DNA of 64,000 bases from Rehmannia glutinosa (taxonomy: Eukaryota > Streptophyta > Magnoliopsida > Lamiales > Orobanchaceae), in the NCBI GenBank assembly GCA_016081115.2, contig CM071935.1:22610653-22674652 (forward strand), in the 5' to 3' direction. The notes beneath the pieces were generated by a model. The model was not told where the DNA came from. It saw nothing but the letters and a program-made list of their open reading frames with translations, and made no database searches. Within the stretch, counting starts at the first letter, position 1; every line of letters starts with the position of its first letter. The position numbers were made by a program, and so were the translations under genes. Of the stretch, positions 33,717 to 44,787 are shown one piece after another.

Positions 33717-34054
33717 TGTTGGACCTCTAGCGCTACTCGGATTGACGACTGTCCCCACTAACCAACACGAGTCTTTTCTAGCGCGTTTTGTCCTCACTCA
33801 CGCGCACCCTGGAAAACTTCCCAGGGGGTCACCCATCCCATGTCTACTCCAGGCCAAGCACGCTTAACCTCAGAGTTTCTATGTAATGAGCACCAGAAAA
33901 GAAGATGCATCTGTTGGTATAGGTAGTCAATATCAAATCCTTTAAGCTCTCCTTTTAACTGTGCAATCCAACGCTCACGAGTTCGAATCGCGGGCCGAGC
34001 CTCGCGCCTCTTGTAAAGCCCATTGCAGGCAGGATGCTGGACCAAATCCCAACA
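33717..34054 (-). repeat. Cassandra 5' LTR (338 bp)
   Basis: Minus strand TGTTGGGATTTGG to AGGTCCAACA. Followed on the plus strand by ATATG (34055-34059), the right copy of the target duplication. Confidence 0.9.
33807..33930 (-). other. 5S-rRNA-derived segment in Cassandra LTR
   Basis: On the minus strand the order of 5S rRNA words is kept: ATACCA, GGTTAAGCGTGCTTGG, GATGGGTGACCCCCTGGGAAG, covering the internal pol III promoter region and 3' half of plant 5S rRNA. Not a functional rRNA gene: the 5' half is diverged and the ends merge into LTR sequence. The sister copy is at 32989-33112. Known for Cassandra. Confidence 0.85.
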
Positions 34055-34059
34055 ATATG
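34055..34059 (+). repeat. Right target-site duplication of Cassandra (ATATG)
   Basis: Identical to 21143-21147. Joining the outer flanks through one ATATG restores the Helitron frame. Confidence 0.88.
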
Positions 34060-36632
34060 TGAATAAGGGGCACGATCGTGTGACCGCTTCATTCTATCAG
34101 AGTACAAACGATGACGAATCTGGGAAACCTGTCGATGAAGTTAACATGTACTACGATTGTAGATATGTTTCGTCATGCGAGGTAGCATGGAGATTGTTGG
34201 GATTTGAACTCCAAAATAAATATCCTTCCATTGAATGCCTTAGTTTTAATGATGACCGCTTCATTCTATCAGAGTATTATTTTTCATGATTATGAACGAA
34301 TAGATGACGTCCTAAATAAGAGTACTGTTAAGAAAAGCATGTTCTTGGCATGGATGGAAGCCAATAAGATATATCCTAAAGCAAGAGAGCTGAGTTATGT
34401 CGAAGCTCCGACAAAGTTACATGGAAACATGCTATCAGGAAGTGGGTGCCAAGAAAAGGTGGAAAATCTATATGACGAGTCTTTTATGTGCCTCCCGGTG
34501 CTAGTGATATGTACTATTTGAGGTGCCTCATCAATGTAGTACGTGGTGCTACGTGTCATGATGATTATAAGAAGGTTAAAGGGGTTCAGCACTCTTCATA
34601 TCGCGACGCTTGCTATGCTCTGGGTTTGTTGGAAGATGATAGAGAGTACGTTGATGGCATCACTGAAGCGAGCCAATGGGCGTCTGTAGAGTCTCTATGG
34701 ATTATGTTTGCCTCATTATTGTCGTCTGATTCTTTGTGCATGCCACACATATTATGGGATAAATGTTGGGAATATCTTTCGAATGATATTCTTCATAGAC
34801 GACGAGCCCTTATGCGGAATCAAGGTATTACAATTATTTTTCAAAATATTTGATTAAATTTTAATTTATGCGTATTTGTAGATAATTAATATCTGGATCT
34901 ATATTTGTTTTACTAATTTTTTTCCATTTTATTCTTTTGTATAGAACTGATATTGAGTGAGAATGAAATCAAGAATCTGGCATTGGTTGAAATTGAGAAA
35001 CTATTGAGAAGTCGCGGCAGGAGCCTACGTGAATTTTATTCAATGCCATTCCCAGATTTTGATGGTTTTGAAATTAATCAGAATAGATTGATATATGACG
35101 AGTTAAGGTATGATCGTAATTTGTTGCTTGTGGAGCACCAAAGCCTTCTTTCGAAGATGACGGACGAATATCAAGTGTATTCCAAAATAATTCGTGTTGT
35201 CCAATGTAATGAAGGACGTATATTCTTTGTATATGGATACGGAGGTACTGGAAAAATATTTATGTGGAGGGCTTTATCTTCTAGGTTGAGATCTGAGGGA
35301 AAAATTGTTCTAAACGTGGCATCGAGTGGCATAGCAGCCCTTCTCTTACCCGGTGGAAGGACCGCGCATTCTCAATTTGTTATTCCATTAAATCCAAATG
35401 AACAATCAACGTGCAATATCAAACAAGGAACCCCGCTCGCGGAATTGATTGTTCGTTGTAAACTGATAATTTGGGACGAAGCACCAATGATGAATAAGTA
35501 CTGTTTTAGGTCGGTGGACCAATCTGTACGAGATATTATGCAGCTCGAGAACCCACAAAATCTCCATATCCCTTTTGGAGGTAAAACTGTCGTTTTCGGT
35601 AGGGATTTCAGACAAATCTTACCTGTTGTACCCAAGGAAACATGACAAGACATTGTTAATGCCACAATATATTTGTCCTACTTGTGGGATTATATTACAG
35701 TCCTCAGACTGACCAAGAATATGCGTCTTCAAAGTCTTGGTCAAAATGATGATTATTCTGAGTTGGTTAAGTTTTCTGAATGGATAGCAAGCATTGGAGA
35801 CGGAACAATCAGAGAAGAAAGTGATGGTTACTCCACTATGGATATTCCTGAAGATATTTTGCTCGAGGCCACTGATGATCCGATTGCAACTATTGTTGAA
35901 GATACCTATCCAATGTTTAGAGATGCCATTGATGATCCGATCTATTTGAAGGATAGAGCTATTTTGGCACCTACACTTGATGTTGTCGAGTCAATTAATC
36001 AATATATGACGCCTTTGAACTCTTCCGAAGGTCAGATGTTTTTGAGTTCTGATAGCACGTGTAAGTCAGATTCTAATGTTGATTTCTTGCATGATCTGCA
36101 CACGCCGGAATTTCTAAATGGTATAAAATGCTCCGGTGTTCCAAATCATGAATTGCATCTGAAGGTTGGGACTCCAGTTATGCTATTGAGGAACATCGAC
36201 TATTCGATTGGATTGTGCAACGGTACAAGATTAGTGATTACTAGACTTGGCAAGCATGTACTTGAGTCTAAAATCTTAACTAGTGCCAATGCTGGTCATA
36301 AGGTGTTGATTCCCCGAATGACACTAACCCCTTCGGACCTTAGGATACCATTCAAGTTTCAGCGTAGACAATTTCCTCTAATTGTTTCGTACGCAATGAC
36401 CATTAACAAGAGCCAAGGACAATCTCTCTCCAATGTGGGTCTCTATTTGAAAAATCCCGTTTTCAGTCATGGTCAATTATACGTTGTTGTATCTCGAGTT
36501 ACGAATCCTAAGGGGCTGAAAATATTAGTTTGTGGAGACAATAATTCGAAAAACAAACAGACAAATAATGTTGTTAGGAAGTATTCCAAAATGTGTAATT
36601 TTTTTTTTTTGAGAGGAATGTGTAATTATTGA
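34060..36632 (+). pseudogene. Helitron RepHel protein, C-terminal Rep part and Pif1-type helicase
   Basis: Continues the Helitron protein (NKGHDRVTASF) through EVNMYYDCRYVSSCEVAWRL (region with the Rep tyrosines), KSMFLAWMEANK, YLRCLINVVRG, ACYALGLLEDDREY and WEYLSNDIL. After an intron comes the SF1B helicase: Walker A GYGGTGKIF (35235-35261; Ile replaces the usual Thr, ACA to ATA), Walker B IIWDEAPM, FGRDFRQILPVV, RLTKNMRL, then GTPVMLLRNID, AMTINKSQGQSL and VVSRVTNPKGLKIL near the end. Breaks: a shift near 34275 within a duplicated 24-bp word, a TGA near 34474, a shift near 34490, and TGA at 35643-35645. Unwinds DNA in rolling-circle transposition when intact. Confidence 0.9.
34825..34944 (+). 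other. Helitron intron (120 bp)
   Basis: GTATTACAATT...TTTTGTATAG. Removal gives RNQ-ELILSENEIKNLALVE in one frame. Confidence 0.8.
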
Positions 36633-36749
36633 ATGTATTTATTAACTTGATTTATTTTTTTCGAGTTTGTATTTTTCAATTATACGTTCTTATTTATTTT
36701 AATCTTTGTATATGCACGTAGTTTACATTCAACAACACATTTCATCACA

Positions 36750-36777
36750 TCCCGTGCGTCGCACGGTCGCATACTAG
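36750..36777 (+). other. Helitron 3' terminus: hairpin and CTAG
   Basis: CCGTGCG-T-CGCACGG (36752-36766, 7-bp stem) followed 7 bases later by CTAG (36774-36777), then T. This is the standard Helitron 3' end, about 145 bp behind the helicase stop. Confidence 0.88.
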
Positions 36778-37314
<537 letters not shown>

Positions 37315-38686
37315 TGTATGTGTGTGCGTGATTGTGCAAATATTGAAATGAGATGTAAAGGACATAAACTTAGTTGGCAAATAAAAATCCGATAGTGATG
37401 TTTGCTATGGAAATTATGTGTAAATTTTCATTTCACTTTGTTCTATTTATAACAATGATTAAGTAACTATTACATTTGATTAAGTTACTATTACTCAATG
37501 AGTAGAACTGTCAAATAGTATGGGCTAAAAGGAAAAATCGGATTGGGCCGAATGTAATAGTGATTGGGACGCTATTTTTGGGGCTCAGTCCAATCCAATC
37601 CAACCCAACCCATGAAAATACACTTAAAATGATGGGCCGGTGTTCGGACCGATGGACCAGACCATCAATTATGCAATTTGTCGTAACATAAGCTTAATTG
37701 TTAATTAATATTCATATAGGTAAATTGAAAGTGACACCAAAAAAAAAAAAAAAAAAAGAGCAACTCAGAAAATGGTGATAAAAATTTCTTTCAAAATAAT
37801 TTTTGATGAATATGATATGAAAATGCAATAATGACAATTTTTGTAATACTTTTTTACTGAATGTGGTATGAAACTTAATCATATTTTTTCTGCATGTATC
37901 AATACATATATGTTAAATAATAAACGCATGGCACTTCACAATCTAGTCCTTTTATTATAAATTTTCACTATATATGAATTGAAAAGGGAGATCAAGTTAT
38001 CAATTATAGGTGGGGTGATAGAATTCATCAAGAAAGTTTGCACCAAGAGCTACAGATTTTGGGATGCCAAAAAAAAAAAAAAAAAAACCCAATAACCCAA
38101 AAGCCATATAGATCTTGACCCAGTCCAAAGCCATTTGGTCTAAAGCCCACAAATAGACAGCCCAATAGAGATGCATGAAAGAATAAAGATAACTTTTCTA
38201 TATCTATACTACTAATTGTCTAATGTATATATTAATAACGTAAATTATCAATGACTAATTTTTTTATCGTAACTTCAATTATATTATGATTATTACTTCT
38301 TGAATCAATATATACCAACAATCATTCTCAATATATATATATATATACACACCAACAATCTTAAATATTTTTAGTAGCGAATTAAACAAGTGTGGCCTAA
38401 GTATGTTTAAGGAATTTTTTCAGGATGAACGAAACCTGGATTTTCGAAAATTATATCAATCATTAATCGTGCCCCAATTAAACAACAAATGGGCTAGTTG
38501 TATGCCCATTATACTACACCTCTAAAGCTTATCCAGGGCCCATATTGATTTTAATTTAGTATGTCCAGGGTTGTTAATTTAATTTAAATTATTGCCATGG
38601 CCCAGGCCCAAATCAGACCTTCCGTTTTGGATTACCTACAATTCATTATTAATGTTTCATATATGTAACAATAAATGGTTAACTAG
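37315..38686. other. AT-rich intergenic sequence, no gene seen
   Basis: No open frame or element ends recognised. Poly-A runs at about 37738-37757 and 38068-38087, and a GGGCC/CAACCC word cluster at 37525-37665 of unknown origin. Confidence 0.6.
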
Positions 38687-39020
38687 CTCCTCATTGCTTG
38701 GTCTAGTGGAGCAGAGAGGGTTTTTGAGGCAAAAGGTCTCAAATTTAAATATCCACTTTTTCACCACTTGATCAAGCATACCACATGGCTTGTCCATTGC
38801 AGTTTACATGGCCGACCTAATTTATAGGCTATTGCGTTAAGCTCGATGGTTCACCCAGTGCACACCTAAAGGATAGTGGTTGGGGGAACAACATGTCCCA
38901 CAGGACTTGCCCATCACGATTTACTTGACGGACCTGGTATGGAGGCTATTGCGTCAAGTCCAATGCTTCACCCAGTACAGGAAAGTAGTTGCGGGTCCTC
39001 CGTTATTTTAAAAAAAATTA
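38687..39020 (+). mobile_element. tRNA-derived SINE with duplicated 3' body
   Basis: A box A-like GCTTGGTCTAGTGG (38696-38709) and a decayed box B (AAGGTCTCAAATTTAAATATCC region, 38740-38760) mark a tRNA-related head. The body carries GACCTAATTTATAGGCTATTGCGT and the CACCCAGTGCACACC, GATAGTGGTTGGGGG block, repeated in diverged form at about 38925-39000, and ends in a poly-A run (39008-39017). Transcribed by pol III and moved by LINE machinery when active. Confidence 0.7.
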
Positions 39021-39032
39021 ATTATCTATCTA

Positions 39033-40706
39033 TCTATATATATAAAATGAGTCGCTTCATAAAATAGTATGAAAAATTTTCCCGCCCTTTTGTAGTTACT
39101 ATAAAAAAGTAATAAAAATATGTGTAAAAAATAAGAAGTGATAAATATTTGGTATTTCATTATTTTGGGTAGGCAACTTTCTTTAAATAGTAACTTTTTT
39201 AAAATGCTATGAAAATATAATTATGTAAAATTAGCTTTCCAAATATATGTATTGCATTAATTATCATGTTTATCTTTTTTTATCAAAAAAATAATAACTT
39301 TTTCATTTTTAATCCGTTTTTGACGTATAATAAATCAAATTAATCATTTTTTACGATCTTCAGTTTGACACACATATTGCATATAGAAATATCAAAAACA
39401 TAATAAATTATATATAATTATATTCATGTATTTTGGCTATTTGTGATATAAGTATAATTATTATTTGAGCTTAGCCCATTTCTTAATAATTATATATAAT
39501 TATATTTAAATTGATTAAATTCAATTAAGAAATACTTATTTTAATTGAAGAAAATATCTTAAAATATGTATCCAAATTTTATATTTCACATATATCCATG
39601 CATAACATTATATATATTTATGTAAGAAGAAAGTTAAGACGTATTTAATATGAAATTATACTCATAATAGTATTTTATATAGAAAATTATTTTTACATAT
39701 TAACATACTTTTCATGTTAGTAGAAATTATTTTTTATATATATCAACATATTTGATATTAAAGTTTCAAAGTTGTACATTTGGAATTACATATGAATTTG
39801 TTTGTTGGATAAATTTTTGATATATGTGTATTGCTAAATATAATACATGATTTTTATTTAATTCCTTTAATAATTTTTATAATTGTTCAGTTTTCTAAAC
39901 CCCAAAAATATTAGAATTTGAAATAATTTTATTGTTGATTGTGTTGAAAAAACAATTTATTAAATATTCAACATTGGGGTAGTAAAATAAATTCAACATT
40001 GGGCAGTTAAAACGTTTTTGAAATGTTTACTTTCTTATAGATAAACATGTTCTATAAATAGATACAATCGATATTCACACAGCCAAATTTTTGTATTTAA
40101 AGAGATGTTTTTAGTTTATAATAATTTATTTTTTATTATTTAATCATATGATTTATAATCAAATTAATTATCATTATATGTTAATTAGTTTTTGAAATTT
40201 TAAACTTTTTGCAATCACTATTTTTTAAAACATAGAGAACATAAATCCATAATTCATTAAAGAATAAGAAAAAGTAAAAAAAGTAAAGATTCTTAGGTTT
40301 AATTTTTAGAATTAATAAATAAGAAATTATAAATAAAATTAATATTAATAATAGCTAAATACAATATATATATATATATATATTCGAGGAATGGGGATGT
40401 GACCGGAGAATTTCCATTTTATCCAATAGGAATAGGAAGGGGGACGGAGATATAAATACCGTCCTTGTCCCATTCTCAATTCTAAAGAAGCGGAGAATCC
40501 CCATCATCGCTCACATCTTAGAATTAATTTGGCTTCCCCGTCCCATTCTATTCGGTTACCAATAGGGATAGTTTCCCGTGGGGATGTTACCATCCCTAAA
40601 TGAAGGAGATAAAATTAGTAGAACTATTAGAAAAATATGCATGAAACGGTATAAAACAGAGGCCTAACATATATACATCTCGTATATCACACGAGTAAAA
40701 GACTAG
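39033..40706 (+). mobile_element. Non-autonomous Helitron candidate (1.67 kb)
   Basis: Left end A|TCTATATATATAAAATGAG; right end hairpin CTCGT...ACGAG (about 40679-40695) followed by CTAG (40703-40706) and T. No coding capacity. The interior is AT-rich, with a GGGGA/TCCCC-rich stretch at 40385-40610. The left end resembles the sequence at 44035. The ends fit Helitron rules; that they belong together is inferred. Confidence 0.55.
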
Positions 40707-41811
40707 TTCTTGTTAAACGATTTCATACTTCCAATTAAAAAAATTAATAAAAAGGAAGCTTTTGCAGAAAAGTTTATTTTGTTAATGGCCCATAATTTCA
40801 ATTTTCTTACCAAAAAGAACATCCATATGAATTGACATCAATTTTACCAAGATATTGCACATCAAAATGGCGTTATACTATTGGCTCTTGGCCATTCCCG
40901 CTACATATATTTATCACATGCAAACTCAAGATATTTGTGTGGATGAGATATTCATATATCCTAGCTCATTGCTCATGTTCTCTAGCTTCACACAATTCAA
41001 ATCCAATTTGATCACATTTAGGTTCTTTTTATTTATTTTATTTTTTCATTGATTTCTTTTTTGAAACTTTCATTGAAGTTAAATAACAACAATGTCTTGA
41101 TAAGTTGAATATGACACCTTTTAAATAAATGTCATGCTTTGGGCTCGTAGGACGGTGCGTATAAGAGAAATAATTCCCCCCCCCCCCCCTTCAAGAATAT
41201 ATCAAATACCTATAAATTTTTATCTAAATTGTAAGCAAGATCAAATACTAATAAAAGAAATAACAAACTCTCTCATAAGATGGATTTTAATCCAAGATTT
41301 CTTGATCATGGGCTTTAAGCTTACTATCTAGGCAAGATCTGATTAGCTGGAAAAAATAGATTTTTCTTTATTACCGCCGTTTCACATCTGTCCATTTCGT
41401 AAAAATGAAAAATTCACTGCAACTACTCAAAGTAATTTGTTTTGCACAACCAATATGGTACAAAGCAGTGCTCCTAGTTGAAATAAATTGGTCCGAATGA
41501 TTTCCTACAGTTACTTTGGGACAATAGATTCCTCCAACAATTAGGTCCACTACTAGTACATATTTTAAATCCATCAATTCAAGAGATGAGGGTGGGATTG
41601 GTTGATATTTCATTCCCCTCTTTTTTATTCTCAAGAGACAAGTGTCGAAAAGATTCTAGGAAAAAATAAGAATGAATTTTAAAAGTGTGATTTGATATGA
41701 GATGAAATTGTAATAATGGTAATTGATATATAATTTTTTTAATAAAATAGTGATTGAATGTAATCGGTGTGTTATTTATGGAAGTCTAATGATAATAATT
41801 GATATAACAGA
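40707..41811. other. AT-rich intergenic sequence, no gene seen
   Basis: Contains a C13 run at 41177-41189. Short frames here have no recognisable motif. Confidence 0.6.
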
Positions 41812-42962
41812 TATATAGGGAGAGGGTTATATGAGACCACTTCTTAGGGTAAGTCTATAGGGACCAATCCTAGCCACATATCTAGATTTTTCAATGGTTG
41901 TGATTTTAGAGCTAAAAATTCAGATTAAATGTTGGTAATTAGAGAAAGGGGTAAATTAGTCATCCTACAAAATTACCCAATATTCATGGGATTCTGTTCA
42001 CATTATGATCACACAATCTATGCAAATCTCACGTCAAATTCAACGTGAACAAATCTCATCTTTCTTCTTCTTCAACGCACTAATGTGAGAAATCATTCAT
42101 CATTCTTCTTCAACGCACTATTGTGTGAAAAATGTTGCAGACAAATTGTCATAGTTGCTAGAGCTTGACTTCAGTTCGAAGTTTGCTTATGAAGATGTAA
42201 TTTGTTGCTTGTGTAGATGTGTCATGGTTCATATACCATTAACTACATAAGCAAGTCATAAGCAACAAATCCATACTACATAAGCAACAATCCGATACTA
42301 CATAAGCAACAAATATACACTATGTATGCACCACGAATACATTAACTACATAAGCAAGTCATAGCAACAAACCCATACTACATAAGCAACAAGTCTATAC
42401 TACATAAGCAATGAATATACACTACGTATGCATCACGGATACATTAACTACATAAGCAAGTCATAAGCAACAAACTCATACTACATAAGCAACAAGTCTA
42501 TATTACATAAGCAAGGAATATACACTACGTATATGCACCACGAATACATTAACTACATAAGCAAGTCATAAGCAACAAATCCATACTACATAAGCGATAA
42601 GCCTATAATACATAAACAATGAATATACACTACACATGCATCACAGATACATTAACTACATAAGCAAGTCATAAGCAACAACCCTATACTACATAAGCAA
42701 CAGGAATTTTTTTTGAAACTGAAACGCTGGAGAGAGACTGTGCGTGAAGAGTGGGTGAAATCGCGTGAAAGAGGGAATGAAATCTTAGTAACTGATTCTA
42801 AAGTGCCAAATTACCACCCTACCCTTTTTAATTGCTGAAACAAAAAAATAAACATAAAAAAATCTTAAAAATCTGGACCACCCAAAATTGTTGATCTATG
42901 GTTAGGATGTGTCCCCATGGACTCACCCCAAGTAGGAGGACCTATTTGATCCATATCCTATA
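41812..42962 (+). mobile_element. TIR element, copy A, with internal minisatellite
   Basis: The left end (TATATAGGGAGAGGG, GAGACCAC, AGGGTAAGTC, GGGACC) and right end (GTCCCCATGGACTCACCCCAAG, GGACC, CCTATATA) are imperfect inverted repeats of about 55 bp. Inside are the 103-bp minisatellite (42237-42703) and a GAGAGAGAC stretch followed by TTACCACCCTACCC, a block shared with copy B. Likely a non-autonomous DNA transposon inserting at TA-rich sites; superfamily not determined. Confidence 0.6.
42237..42703 (+). repeat. ~103-bp minisatellite, about 4.5 copies
   Basis: Units starting CATTAACTACATAAGCAAG at 42237, 42340, 42442, 42548 and 42650 (spacings 103, 102, 106, 102). Within each unit the word TACATAAGCAA repeats three or four times. 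Confidence 0.93.
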
Positions 42963-42974
42963 TATATATATATA

Positions 42975-43767
42975 TATATAGGATTTGGTTCAAATGCGAC
43001 CACCCTCCTTAGGTGAGACAGTGTGGACTCATCTTACCCATTGATCTTAAAAATGAAGGGATGTGATTAATTCAGTTTTTTTAATTATTTCCTAATTTTC
43101 GCTGATTTTAAGGGTAAGATTGTAATTTTATAATTCAAATTAGTGGTCCCAAATTTGATTTTATTTTAAAAATTGATATAGGATTTTTGTGTGAGAATTT
43201 AAGGAACCTGTTTTCTTTCCAAATATTTTTATTTTACAAAGATAGTTAGGGTTCTTCTCTTTGCATAATTAGACATCAAATAATGCATATTTAGTTATTT
43301 TGTTGGCACTTTGCTTTTTACGAAAAACAAGACATAATTGAATATAATGTCTTCGCATATGTAGTTATACTAATTGCATAAATAGGTTCAATTTAATGTA
43401 TATTTAGTTATGAAAATGGGATGTTGCTTTTGGAAATTATAAAAATGGATGTTACATAATGTATCGCATATTTAGTTATTCCACAATGCATAGATAGTTT
43501 CTAAATAATACATAGTTAGTTGATTTTATTGCATAGTTTATGACGCGTCTTGCATAGTTGGATATATTGTACTACATATTAGTTTTTTTATCTTTGCATA
43601 GATAGTTTTGGATAATGCATATTTAGTTGAGTTTTGTTGCATATTTAGTTTTCGAACTCACTTTTCGTTATTTCTCCGTAATATTGCACCGATTTTTCTT
43701 GTTTTTTTCTCTGTAATTTTCATGAAGCTGTAATTTTCGAGTTCTTCGCGTTTTCTTTATTTGCGTT

Positions 43768-43810
<43 letters not shown>

Positions 43811-44040
43811 GTGAGATTGGGGAAATTGGGAGATGTATGAGAGAGAAAGAGATTTGATTCTATATTTGTAACTAACTTGTTATGTTATTTTACCCTACTA
43901 CCCTTATATTGATTAAATTAATATTTTAATATATTTTTTATCCATTAAATCATACCCATTGATTAATAGTGGGGGATGGTTGAGATTAGTCCATTGTGTC
44001 TCATCTAGAGACATGGTCTCACTTGATCCTCCCCCTATAT
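42975..44040 (+). mobile_element. TIR element, copy B, with internal TTTAGTTA word array
   Basis: The left end (TATATAGGATTTGG, GGTGAGACA, GTGGACTCAT) and right end (ATTAGTCCATTGTGTCTCAT, GGTCTCACTTGATCC, CCTATATATA) are inverted repeats. The interior has about ten GCATATTTAGTTA-like words (43270-43670), then GCGTTAATGGAGAGAG and a (GA)n run (43772-43809), then the shared tail. No gene. Confidence 0.62.
43270..43670 (+). repeat. Dispersed GCATATTTAGTTA word array
   Basis: Degenerate 12-14-bp words (GCATATTTAGTTA, GCATAGATAGTTT, GCATAGTTGG) recur every 20-50 bp; not a strict tandem repeat. Confidence 0.7.
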
Positions 44041-44420
44041 ATATATAAAATAAGTTTCTCACAATATTAGCTCAAAGTTTTTCTGCCCATTTCACCTTTC
44101 TAAATTAGGAAAATACTGAGTTATTATTAATGAAAAAAACTGAGTAATAAAAAAATGGTAATTTAATTATGTCAACAACATGCAATATAAAATGCTAAGA
44201 TTTTGGATAAGTTTTAATGATTAAGGTAATATTATTTGGACAACTAGATTATACTCTCCAAATTTACTATATTGTAATTTATTACTTTTAGTAAATCGGA
44301 TTTGCACCCTCATCATAAGTTGGGTAAGTTCTATTTATTGCCATAAAAATTATTTTGACAATAACTTTTATACTTTCTTAGTTTAAAAAATTAAAAATTC
44401 TTAGTTTCAATAAATTGGAT
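44041..44420. other. AT-rich sequence beginning with a Helitron-like left end
   Basis: ATATATAAAATAAGTTTCTCACAATATTAG resembles the left end at 39033, but no TC dinucleotide start is kept. No gene. Confidence 0.4.
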
Positions 44421-44787
44421 TTTCACATAATTCAAACGACTTGAATATCCAAGACTAGAGGGCTCCTGCAAAAGCACATGAAACAAAGAGGTGGTCAACA
44501 AAGTCAGAATATGAGTAACATAAACATCAAACTGAAGGTCCAATGAACCCTCGAAGTCTAAGAATATCCAGAACTACAAAACGACTGTGAATAGCCCGCC
44601 AAACAATAATGGTTCGTTGTTCAGGAATATGGGCCGACCAGATCTAGATGCCCCATCGAACTCTCAGAAGAGAAGGCCGGATGTGAGTATAAGTGGCCTT
44701 AGAAGAAACCTCCCCATCCACAGAATGAGTCCAAACACGTTTATCTAAAGTGTTAGGCGTCATCAGAAAGCAAACAATGTCCCTAAC
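44421..44787 (-). pseudogene. LINE fragment, zf-RVT region (3' piece)
   Basis: Minus-strand translation gives RVWTHSVDGEVSSKATYTHI, WGIWIWSAHIPEQRTIIVWRAI, LRLRGFIGPS and HLFVSCAFA, the zinc-binding region near the end of plant LINE (L1-type) ORF2. Stops and shifts are present. The upstream piece is at 46928-47096, beyond a solo LTR. Confidence 0.72.

Larger units (their letters stand above)
21148..34054 (-). mobile_element. Cassandra-type TRIM, split by Athila-2
   Basis: Small non-coding LTR element on the minus strand: 5' LTR 34054-33717, tRNA-iMet-like primer site 33714-33703, internal domain 33716-33237, polypurine tract at about 33245-33237, 3' LTR 33236-32909 plus a terminal piece at 21148-21185 beyond Athila-2. 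Ends are TGTTGG/CCAACA and ATATG is duplicated at the outer borders. The LTRs contain 5S-rRNA-derived sequence, the hallmark of Cassandra. It moves only with proteins supplied by other elements. It is inserted in the Helitron Rep exon. Confidence 0.88.
20419..36777 (+). mobile_element. Autonomous-type Helitron, 3' part, interrupted twice
   Basis: Rolling-circle transposon coding for a Rep/helicase protein. Pieces are Rep-side exons (about 20425-21147) and the Pif1-type helicase (34060-36632), ending in a 3' terminal hairpin plus CTAG at 36777 followed by T. The 5' half is off-window left of Sirevirus-1. Cassandra/Athila-2 occupies 21148-34054. Frameshifts, stops and a mutated Walker A make it inactive. 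It sits inside a TIR element whose tail follows at 36778. Confidence 0.87.

Noticed and set aside
33807..33930. 5S rRNA gene
   Set aside because: Only part of 5S is kept, it is diverged, and it sits in both LTRs of a TRIM.
38690..38765. tRNA gene
   Set aside because: Box A and B resemblance only; no cloverleaf, and a SINE body with poly-A follows.
41177..41189. C13 run as a functional element
   Set aside because: An isolated homopolymer; could be a sequencing artefact.
41371..41634. 87-codon minus-strand frame
   Set aside because: No recognisable domain, start context or neighbours; length expected by chance.
42237..42703. Regular repeats that could recall a CRISPR array
   Set aside because: Units are contiguous 103-bp tandem copies with no unique spacers, in a plant genome.
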